The notes beneath the pieces were generated by a model. The model searched no databases, was not told the origin of the DNA, and saw only the letters and a list, made by a program, of their open reading frames with translations. The translations under genes and the position numbers were made by a program. From Limanda limanda (Eukaryota; Chordata; Actinopteri; Pleuronectiformes; Pleuronectidae), in the NCBI RefSeq assembly GCF_963576545.1, contig NC_083638.1, forward strand, positions 21,169,590-21,233,589: a DNA stretch of 64,000 nucleotides, given 5' to 3'. This document shows, one piece after another, positions 27,551 to 52,273 of the stretch. How positions within the stretch are numbered: position 1 is the first letter of the stretch; each line of letters opens with the position of its first letter.

Positions 27551-28808
27551 AGGCCTGTCTGTCAAATGTTTATCATAGTGAAGAACAGAGTGAGACGTGT
27601 CCAGTAGAAGGCTGCATGGCAGGACACATCACAATGGTTGTGTGTTTATTGTGTGTCGCTTACTGCAGCACTTCTCAGATGGGGTCGCGACGACCTCTGA
27701 GATAACAGTATCTGTGCTTGCCAACATGCACCAATAGAAAAACGTATTACTCAGAATAGAAACTGTAGAAACTGAGCACCTATATTTACATTTACACAAA
27801 ATGTGTTAATATTCATCAAGTGCTATATATTTGGTTATATTTGTTTGTTTCTTTTATTTATAGTCCATGTTTAAACTTTAAAATATCAAGCCTCAGTTAC
27901 ATGTTTTTACTCTCTTTAACATAAGGGATTGAAAACATCTTAGGAATCATTGGAAAAATATGCATATATACATAATCATCAACAATTGGTGTCGGCTTCT
28001 GCTCACAAGAATCCACAGGCTCTAGAATCCAGTGTGTTCAGACTTGCACATACAACTGCACATGACATCATTTGCCCACAGCCGCCGTTAACTTACCCCT
28101 CTGCTGGAATAATAATACTCCTTGGTCCCACATTTTATACATATCATACAGTTTGTGAAAAAAATCCATTTGCTTCTGTTAAATATGATTAAATACACCA
28201 GACTTTAGAGACTCATCACAGAATGTAAAAAAGTCTGTTTGTATTCAAACAGACAGAAAATACGACGACAGGTGACATTTCTGTAATGAAACGTTCAAAC
28301 TGCACGTGGCTCCTATAAGATGGAAGATTTCAATGGAGAGCACAAAGCTTGATGTTACAGAGGTGATAAATAAATGCGGGGGGGATTCCAAGGGTCTTTT
28401 ATAGATGGCAACATCTGTATTCAAATGTTATCCTCCTTTGAGGGAACACAAAGCGTTTCAAGTGGTTTATGGTGCTATTATCCTCCGTAAATACACATTG
28501 TGAAGCTCAGTGCCTATAGTTACAGCCGTAACATATCATTACAAACTTGTTTGTTTGATCACAAGGTTAAAATTTGGCTGTAAATTCTAAAAAGCCTGTT
28601 CCTCTTTCAAATAAACATTAATCAATGCATTGCTTCTTCAGATTGCTCTTACAAAACAACAGCATACACAGTACAGCTACATACAGTGATTTAAATCGTT
28701 CCAGGAGGATAACTGAGATAAAAGTGAGGTATGTGCAGCAGAGCACAGGCAAGTGTGATGTCAATTCAAGGACCAACACACACAGAAGGAACAGAACAGT
28801 TTAAAATA
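27551..28808. other. Intergenic interval between furin promoter and strc 3' end
   Basis: AT-rich single-copy-looking sequence. I see no gene in it. It separates the 5' end of furin from the 3' end of strc; both genes are read on the minus strand. Confidence 0.6.
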
Positions 28809-28814
28809 TTTATT
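28809..28814 (-). promoter_or_regulatory. strc: strc polyadenylation signal
   Basis: AATAAA on the minus strand, 61 nt past the strc stop codon at 28,876. The close spacing supports the terminal exon chosen for strc. Confidence 0.75.
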
Positions 28815-28875
28815 TGATGTACAAATATGATGATACCAAGGGAGGCCAATGGACAATTCATTATTTTTCCACATT

Positions 28876-43366
<14,491 letters not shown>

Positions 43367-45544
43367 CTCATGTCAACGTGAATGGGGACACAGTGGGGTC
43401 ACATCTCTCTCTGGGGGCTGTTTGTCCTATTGATTTCACAAAATCCTGCATTCAAATGGATAGTGTTTTTGTGTAGTTGTTTCATTGAAGAGATGGGGTG
43501 GACTTAAGGAGTAAAGTATATTGGCAGAGAGAGGCTATTAAACCTTAATGACTGGCTGCCACATCACCTTACCACTTTCTCAGCATGGCTACTAAACAAG
43601 TATCAGTAAAGTAATTGACTAATCAAACGTATTAAGATGTAAGCCATTAAAGACAGGGCTGTATATGATGTTAAAAAGAGTGTAAAAAAAAAAGAAAGTC
43701 TACATTAAACAAGGTAGATTACCAGTTAAATACTCAGGTTTTGATTCTTAAAGAGATTTCGGACAGAGTAGCAGAAAGAGATGGTAATTCTCTTTCTGGT
43801 GCAACTATTTTTTTTTTAAGAAATTTAAAATACCAATGATAAATCACAATAACGGAAATTTGAAGAAAAAAATAACCTTTTCAGGACTCACCAACAGCTT
43901 CAATCCATTCATGTCTTAAAGCTTCTCCTAAGCGGTCAGCAGCATCTTATCGGCGTCGGCACGCTCAGAGCTGACCTCTTTCTGAGAGGCCCTCTCCGTT
44001 TCACCATCACTCTCTCTACCTTTCACTCTCCTCCTGCACCCCTCCCACCTCTGTCCTCCATCTCTCTCTGCTCTTATAGCTGTTTGTTTTGGTCTCGGGG
44101 GTTTAGGTTGTTGCTCGGTTTCATGTTTCACTTGAGTTTACTCGTCGTCCTACTGTGTGTTTGACACTTTTATACAACAAAGGACAGAGAAAGGGAGAGT
44201 GCATAGTGATTAAATGTGCAGAACTCCTGAAAAACTCTTGAGGTGTCTCTTTTGATGAACAACGCACTGTTTTTGTTTTCCCAGCTCTATTTTGGATCTT
44301 CTCAAGGCCACAGCAAGGTCACAGCCCTCAGCTAGGTGCTTAATCGAGGTGAAAATCTGGATCATGTTAATCACGCCCATGATATCTATCCCATTCTCTA
44401 ACTGTCCGAGGTCTCCCACTGACTAATTCTCTATTGAGCTGTCTCTCAGCTGGGACTTGTCTTGTGACTGCAGGTTTGTTATGGGGGGGGGGGGTATAGT
44501 CTTACTGACGGCGCCTGGCCAGCGGGACTGTGCAGGCTGTCAGTGTTTAGACACATTTATCCATCGGTCAGGCAGACTCACAATTGAGCCCTGTGCAAGG
44601 GCAAAGCAGCAGGCTCCCAGGAGTCAGACCACTGTCTGCGGGCCCTGAAACCCAAGAGGCCCGAGTGAAAGGACCACCCCCCCTCCCTCCACTCGCTTTA
44701 GCTGTGCGATACTAGGGCCTGCACGGGCACAATAACATCCTCCTGTATTATTGATACCACACGGAACAGCGATCACTCAGTGAAGCAGGGCTCGATTCAC
44801 CACTGGAATATTCAATGAGAAACTGGATCCACCCCATATGTTCCTGTTCTCTCTGCTGGAAACTGAGTCCTGGCAGCGAGGAAATCAGCTGCTGAAACCA
44901 ACTGTTCAGATTGGAATATTTGGTCTGAGTCCAGTTTTTGTCCCCATAACAAAACAGTTAAAAAATGCAATAATGCCTCGACACCGAGCTGGCATCAAGA
45001 CCAGATTTTCTTTCACTTGCTGTTTTAAATTTGATGAATTGATTTAACTTTCATCTAACTGACCTTTATAATAACGCCTCAGCTCAGGAAACAGCCATGT
45101 CGGGAGGTATCATGTTCTCAGGTTGTCTGCCCACCCGTCTCATGAACTCCTCAGGGGACTTTCTTCAAATATGGCATAAACATAAACTTTGAATAAACAT
45201 TAACTGATATGATTTTTGTGGGCCAAGGACAATCAAGGTCAATCATCTGTTATCAAAAGCAAACTCAAGAATTAAGGTGCTAACTAAACATTTGAGGCAA
45301 ATAAATGGTATTCAAGGGTCAAAGGTCAGCTTTACTGTAACGTCTTGATGTAACGAGACTGACCATCTTTCCTGCAATTGGATTGGTTGATTACAAATTT
45401 TTCAAAATGTAGTATCACATGAAGCTGAGAAGAATCTTTGACACTCTTGGTGCAGAGCAGAATGATAAAGGACTTTGACTCTTAAACAAACTGCCCACTG
45501 AAGGTTTTTACACCACATGTATCATGTCCATGTAGCTTTAAACC

Positions 45545-46035
45545 ATAGATATGCCTGTACCTGTGTATAAAGATGGACGACTTGATGGCTCCCCGGAAGT
45601 GAAGCCAAAGCATCTTGAGCAACACCTGGTGGCTGGCTGCAGTATAGGTCCAATCCAGCTACCATAACATATTGGACTGAACATGACTAAACAAAAAAGT
45701 CTAAGTACTTATACATTTGTCTGAAACATGTGAGCTGTCATTTAAAGTTGGCTCTTATTACACCAATGTATGTCCAAATATTCAAGTTTGAAAAGTGGTA
45801 TGATATAAAAACAGGTGAAACGTAATGATTGACAGCCGAAGCTGACTTGCGATAGATCAAACGTGTGTATCAGAGGGACTTGCTACCCTGGCTTCCTCCC
45901 TAGATCTCTACTGTGCCGACTTTGGGAAATGAAGAGTTTGTATCTGGAATATTTTGGCTACATTTCTGGATGGTGGGAGGAAGTGAAGACAAGTTGTCCA
46001 TCTTTGTATAGTTTATGATATAGACCTGTCGCTTA
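45545..46035. mobile_element. MITE-like element, copy A
   Basis: The ends are inverted: TATAAAGATGGACGACTTG on the left pairs with the inverse of the right end, TACAAAGATGGACAACTTG. The interior contains GTGAAGCCAAAGCATCTTGA and GGCTGGCTGCAGTATAGGTC, also found (diverged) at 62,619-63,085. This is therefore a dispersed, non-coding, inverted-repeat element. Outer ends and target duplication were not resolved. Confidence 0.7.
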
Positions 46036-46529
46036 AATGGCCTAAATAAAGTCAATCATTGCATCAGTGAAAGGGTTCAGCCTGTCATATCTTAGAAATA
46101 GTTTACCATTAGTGACTTATAGTAAATTAGGCAGCATAGCACTCTGTCTTTAGTTGTAATTTATCATTTGTTTATTCATCAATATCAATAAGGCAAATAC
46201 ATCACACGTGTTTAAACAGAAAGTCCCATTGTGCTTAACAAAGACATTTTTGTAGGTACGACTAGAGGGTAGACAATGTATTTGAAATTTAGTTTAGTTT
46301 GCTAAATCGCTGATTACGGACATTAATGACTTTATACAATAGAAACAAAATGTCATTGTGTGGCAAAAATCTAGTATTGTTACTAGATACTATACTTCAA
46401 GGCTCAGAAGTAAGCAGAGCTCCCCGACTGGAGTTAGGGTAAAGTTGGGGTCAAGTTGAGTGTCAACAGACTCAACTTCACTTGCCCCCAGGATCTACTC
46501 CCAATCAACCAATATACTGACAATCAACA

Positions 46530-46620
46530 TGACAATCTGATTACATTACATTTCATTTAGCTTAGGCTTTTATCCAAAGCAACTTACAATAAGTTCATTC
46601 AACCATGAGGGTACAAAACC
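46530..46620 (+). repeat. Dispersed fish repeat (TTTAGCTTAGGCTTTTATCC type)
   Basis: CATTTAGCTTAGGCTTTTAT followed by CCAAAGCAACTTACAATAAG and TTCATTCAACCATGAGGGTA matches a short repeat seen throughout teleost genomes. Family name not assigned. Confidence 0.65.
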
Positions 46621-47157
46621 CAGATCAACAAGAATCAAAAAAGTAAAATTTTCTTCAAAGAAACCAAGCTACATAAAGTTTGGATTAAGTCTTGGAGACT
46701 GGCAGAGCATCCGGGGGTGGTTCACTCAGCCACTTGGAGAGCACGCAAACTTGCTGCTCCCCCATTCAACTCCCTCTTTGTACAAAACTTCTTCCCCCTC
46801 CATGCATCACTGGATTAATGAGCAGCTCGGGCCCAGGTCTCTAGGTCTCAGAACGTCCATAAATCAATTTCTCGTTATGAAGTGACTGTTGTTTAACATT
46901 CCTTTTTAGAAAGTCAAACAGCTGAGGTAAAAGTAGGGATGTCCTGGTCACATTTTCATGCTTCTAAGCCTGTTTTTTTAAATAATTTGTTATAGTTTGA
47001 AACAACAAAATGTTGCTTAATAAAGCTACAATAACCTTTTGTTGAAAAATGTATATACGTTTTTTTCAATTTGAGCAGCTTTCCTTTAAGAAAATAGTCC
47101 CTGCATGATGCATCGGAGCTTTGCTGATGGTGATTTTTATCTAAAATGTCTGTTTTC

Positions 47158-50100
47158 TCACTTTTGGGCAAAGCCAAGATCTAAGACCCGTCCTGGAATT
47201 TTTCCAGCACGACTGCTCTCAAAGGGCTCAGCACGAAGCTCCTCCACTGGGACACCAAGAGCCCTTAGCTTGGCCTTGTAGTAGAGCAGCAAATCCTCAC
47301 GCGCCTGTCAGGACCAAGAGTAGGAACTTCAGTACAAAACATGTTTAAATATCATCATTGTTTAAACAAATATGTAAATGATCCACTAACCTTGGAAATC
47401 TGATGTTTCTTATACTGTAAGGTCTTGATGGTATTATTGTCGGAGTCAAGGTTTTCCTACAAGTGAAAAATAGATAATGTTAAAATACAACATCTTTCTC
47501 TCACGTACAAACAGCATAAAATACATTTCAGATAAACAGTTACCTGAATGTTGTTTATGAGCTCACGAAGGCCTGTTTGGTCCATGTTAGAGGAAGTGAG
47601 CACAGAGTGGAGCTGAGCGTTTGTCTTCTCCAGACTGTCTGTGAGAGCTTTCAGCTTCGTCTCCAGCTGCATGTTCTTCAGATCGGCTTTATGCTGCGCC
47701 TTCTGAATAGACTGAGAGTGCGTCTTGTACAGCTCGTCCCTCTCAAGCTGAAGCTGTGCGACATGCACATACACACAAGACACACAGATGCAAAAATAGT
47801 CACTTAGACATCTGGCTTACTTCCAAGGTGCAGACAAATGAAGCTAACATTTGAGTAACATGACACCGTGCAACTCAATCTTATCTTTTACCTTGTCGAA
47901 TGTCTCTTGCAGCGTCTCGTAATCCTGTTTCAGATTATTCATCTTCTTTTCTATGATCTTTTCTTTGGTGTCCTCCTGTCATAAATAGAGTATCTTATGT
48001 TAATGTTCAGTATGCGACTAAAACTGAGCAAATAAGCAGGTAGCAGCCAATATAAGAGTACAAGTCAGAATTGTAACTCAATAGAACCTTTTTCATTGAG
48101 CTGTGCTTCATTTTTTTCTTCTTTTCAGCGATTTCCTCTTCAGCTTTCGAGAGATGCTCAGCAAGACGTTTGTTATCCCGCAAAACAAGGATCAGGTCCT
48201 TTTCCTCCTGCTTCTGTTTCGTCTTCATTTCTTTCATTTGTGTCTAAAAAAAAAAGTCAAACAAAAGATGAAGAAAAGCATGACTGGATCAAAACTATGT
48301 TGCGACAATTAAGAGAAATCCAAAAGATATAATAATAGATGTCAAAATGATGAGCAGTCAAGACTTCAGGAAAGTTTAGCACTTTTAGACAAAACAATTG
48401 ATAATCAATAATCAACTGAATCATCAGTGACGGAATTACTCATCAGTTGCAGGCCCAAATGAAACATCAGATATTTCTTTGTTTTTATTCTGAGAGGCTT
48501 AGTGTGAACACGTACCTTGAATGAATCACTCCCCTCCAGAGCCTGTTGTAAGTCTTTAACCAGCTCACTAGCTTCCCTGAGAGCTTTGTTGTGGTCGGAT
48601 ACGAGAACATCGATGTGGCTGTTCCACTGATGTTCTTTCTCACTGATCCCACTTCTCCTCATGTTGCCCAGCTCTTGTAGCAGAAACGTCGTCTTTCCCT
48701 CATACACAGTTTCAGTTTCTACTCAAAAAGCCACAAAACACGATGGCTCCCATTTAGTTCTTGACAACTCACACACAAACAACCTAACAAAATTCTGGCG
48801 TGGATCAGGAAATTTAGTTTTTTTTCTCAGTTTCTGTAACATTTCAAAAATCGACTCTAGTTTACCTCTGAGTTGCTTCTCCAATTTGTCCTTAACTTCA
48901 GTCATTTCTTCGGCATGTTTCTGTCGAGACAACAATCACACTGGTATTAGAAGGAAATACATTGAAGCAAAAGTAAAAAACTGAATCCACTCATGTTAAA
49001 GTTGAGAAACCATTCAGACTTGGTGTTTAATACAAACCAGTTCAAGCTCCTTGACAAGGTTTTCATCGTTAATCTCCTCCATCTCGACCTTGATGGCCTT
49101 CATTCTCTTAAGAAGCTCAAACTCTAATGTGTCTTGCTCCTTCTGCCGCATTTCAGTCGAGACTAAAGCATTTGCTCTCAACTCAGAGATCGTGTTCTGG
49201 TGTTCACAAAGGAGGTGCTTCATCTTCTGGTTAAACACCTAGTGGAGAGAACAACAAAGTCAAATATGAAATGTATTCTCTTTTGACCTGTCACTAGTTG
49301 CTGCTGTAAGGCTGTGCCGTCGCAGAGCTTTTAGATCCCACGCAACCCCATTCTGTAGCCCTGTTATAACACAGCTTTTAAGCTTCCTTTAAATCCTACT
49401 CTCACACAAGCAAAGATCAGATATTGAGCAGCTTTGATTTGACATTTCCCCAGTGAGGAGCTCATGAAAGGATCAGTATATCTCCGTAATCCTTGCTTTT
49501 CATGAAAATAACAACAAATCTGCCTCTTTACTATGGACGACAATATGTTATTGTCTATAAAGCATTAACACAGAAAGAGTTGGCGAGAGTGCTGTTTGAT
49601 CCTCATTTTGTTTGTGATCTTTGAACTAATCCGACAGAAGAAAAAAAATGGCTTCTTGTCTGCTGAGGATATTCAGTCTATCGGTATTTGTTCGGTATTT
49701 CACACGTTGCCGGTGATGGATTTGTGAATTTGGGGTTCAATGTGTTGCCCAAAGGCATTTCGCCATGTAAATGTATCTGAACGTTACTAAAGAAAGTACA
49801 TGAAGGATTGTGGGATAATAAAGATTGTACTGACTAAATTGTCCAAGATTGTATCGTTTTACTGCATTTAAGGACCATTACATCTGGACCACCTTGTTCC
49901 CTGGACTGTCATATTCTGGATTAAAATACAGACTATCCTGTATCTGTCCACTCCCTTGCCTTGATCTCTACTTGGTGGCACCTCTCATCCTCTTCAGTGT
50001 CCTTCTCTAGGTTGTTCATTTCAGCCTTTATCTCCTGCAGCTCTCTCTTTGTGTTCTCCAAAAAGTTTTGAATGGTGTCCCTCTCCAGCTGAAAGTAGTT

Positions 50101-51144
50101 CCGCTCCTCCCTCTCTCGATCCAGCTCCTCTCGAAGGCCCATAATGTGCTCTTCCATCTGAAATAGACGGAAATATATTTTTGGTAGATGATCCAGACAA
50201 TTTCTAGTCGCTTTTAGTAACTATAACAACCAATGTCAATAAAACATGAGTTTAAATTCTTAACAGAGCTCTATGATCACCTGTTGCTCTCCTGCAAAAA
50301 AAAAATCAAGCCGCACAGGTTTTTGTGCCTTTCAGGGACTTATATCCTCTACTCTAGGGTTAGCCATGGTTAGACCAGGCTGAATTGTGTTAGTGGAACG
50401 TCTTAAGCCTCAAATAGAAGTTTAAGCTTACTCAAGCTGGAACTTTTGATTTAACAGGAGTAGTTTAGACACTTTGATGGCAAATACATCCCAGGCCACC
50501 ATACACTCCACCTATTGAAAACAATCAAAGTTAAGTCCGTGATCACAGGGGGAACTTCTCTGCCTGTGAAAACATCATAAAACTACTACAGCAGGTCTGA
50601 GAAATTAACCCTGATGTTGTCCTCAGTGTAACAACCTACTACACATCCTGCGTTTTACACTGGTCGGTTGGAGCTTGACACACATTTTCACAAGAAGAGA
50701 GATGATAGTGTAAAAATGTTCCTGTTGGTAGACAACATTGGAAACTAAAAGCCAGGATACGTTCTCTGGCTGAGTTCCCTGGCTCTGTCCCAGTGATCAT
50801 GTGGATTCCCTCACAGAGCAGATCACACGGAGCACGACAGCGCCCTCTGCTGGTGTGAGAGGGGTTAGCAGCTCTGACCTGCTCCTTGGACAGCTCCTCC
50901 TTGGTGAGGCCATCGATCAGAGTGGGCGTCCGGGGCTTTGCGGGCTTTTTAGCCGACCCTTTGCTTTTGGGAGGCTGGACGGAAGTCAACATAAGAGAGG
51001 AAACAAGGTTAAAACCAAATCCGATCTATAGTAACAGCGGTATTCAGTCTAGCACTGCTGCTAGGTCGCTAGTCCAACACAACAACCGAGCGTTAGCCGC
51101 TAGGTGGCTAACCACAGTAATGGATGATTTTAATATCTCACCAT
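47158..51144 (-). CDS. gas8: GAS8/DRC4-like axonemal coiled-coil protein, complete (472 aa)
   Basis: GAS8 (DRC4) is a subunit of the nexin-dynein regulatory complex that tethers axonemal doublets in motile cilia and flagella. Exons 5' to 3': 51144-51142 (ATG only), 50974-50879, 50157-49960, 49238-49038, 48920-48866, 48718-48516, 48243-48088, 47975-47892, 47753-47544, 47456-47391, 47304-47158; total 1,419 nt, all phases close. The N-terminus is basic, followed by [15 protein letters not shown] and [19 protein letters not shown] (residues about 40-65), the family signature. Then come [22 protein letters not shown] and a nearly continuous heptad-rich coiled coil to residue about 425, with LQLERDELY near 333. 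Length is close to human GAS8 (478). The middle (residues about 185-305) is strongly diverged from the usual family sequence, which suggests a fast-evolving paralogue, but the frame is intact. The intron after exon 3 is GC-AG. Two X-boxes lie upstream. Confidence 0.92.
48390..48456. repeat. Right-end fragment of the GGGCTGCAAC-type MITE
   Basis: ATAATCAATAATCAACTGAA followed by CTCATCAGTTGCAGGCCC resembles the right end of the element at 16,645-16,940. It lies in an intron of the GAS8-like gene. Confidence 0.6.
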
Positions 51145-51230
51145 CGTGTCGTGACACGGAGAGGCGGAAACAGTTTCACTTGTTTCAAGTCCACTTCTGT
51201 CTCGAGCCTGGAACTGTGCGCCGTCAATGT

Positions 51231-51272
51231 GTCGCCATGGAAACAGTTGTTGGGGTCTGTTGTCATAGCAAC
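51231..51272. promoter_or_regulatory. Tandem X-box (RFX) motifs upstream of the GAS8-like gene
   Basis: GTCGCCATGGAAAC (51,231-51,244) and GTTGTCATAGCAAC (51,259-51,272) both fit the RFX consensus GTNRCC-N2-RGNAAC, the second nearly ideally. They are 28 bp apart start to start, and 87 and 115 bp upstream of the ATG at 51,144. RFX factors drive ciliary genes, so the sites match the predicted product. An ETS-type ACCGGAAGT lies further out near 51,427. Confidence 0.8.
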
Positions 51273-52191
51273 ATGGATCTGGCATATCGAGGGCCGTCAC
51301 TCCCAGCACGCGCTGTACGTGGGGCACCGGGCACCACAATCATGATGAACTTTATGAATGATCATCATTATTATAATTATTCATAAGGATGAATTGGTGA
51401 GGGATTGAGAAGCCAAGTTACCACAGGACCGGAAGTGGATCCTGCAGTGGCCCTCTGGCTCCCTGGTCCCTGTCCCGGAGAGAAATGCAAACTTGTGCGT
51501 CTGTAGAGCTTCCTTTATTCTGTCTTCTGCAGTTTGTAAAGTTGACAGTCTTCTTTTTTGTGTGACTTCGCTTTTTCATTTTTTGTATTTATATATTTTT
51601 TTAACAACAGAAGCAACATTGATTAATATGTCATTATTTGGTTTATTTTATTGAAGAAGATTGTACTTTCAAATACTAGTGTGTGTGTGTTTGTAGCTGT
51701 TTTGCGTGTTCTATAGTACAATATAAACTGTCTGTGCAAAGTTTTGTTCCAAAACAATCCTCACGTACAAAACGTAATTTTTTATATACCAGTCAAATAG
51801 TTTACTGCTGAAAGAGAATAAATCACACTTTGGTAAAGACAGAAATATTCACTGGATGGATGATGTTGACACTGTCTTCAGGCATTCATAGTTCCCGTAG
51901 TTCTCTTGCGCCACCATGAGGTGGGACTTTGTTATTTTTTGCTAAATGTGATGGTGATCATTAAACATTTAACCTGCCTGTAAGAACAACATCAGCATTT
52001 AGCTACTCAAAATTGTGTATTGTAATTCAAATCATCCAATCAGCTCCTGTAGTTACTGTAAAATGGTGTTCTTATAGGCGACGCTGTCAAAGAGGTATTG
52101 GTTTAACTGAGTATTGTAGATTGTGTATTTTTGTCCTGGTATTTATGTATATGAATATTCATAAGATGGACACAATATTCAACATCATTTG

Positions 52192-52197
52192 TTTATT
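52192..52197 (-). promoter_or_regulatory. Polyadenylation signal of the E2F4-like gene
   Basis: AATAAA on the minus strand, 76 nt past the stop codon ending at 52,274. Confidence 0.65.
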
Positions 52198-52273
52198 AAT
52201 TGTTAAATCAAGTAACCATTTAAAAACTGACTGCTCTTTACAACTCCTAGTTTTGCAGTCTTATTACAACAGT

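Larger units (their letters stand above)
43367..47157. other. Intergenic interval, strc 5' flank to GAS8-like 3' end
   Basis: I see no gene here. It contains pyrimidine-rich sequence at 43,970-44,100, a G run near 44,480, the MITE-like element at 45,545-46,035, an imperfect hairpin at 46,447-46,490 and the fish repeat at 46,530-46,620. The strc promoter should lie just above 43,366, but no clear TATA box or factor site was recognised. Confidence 0.55.
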
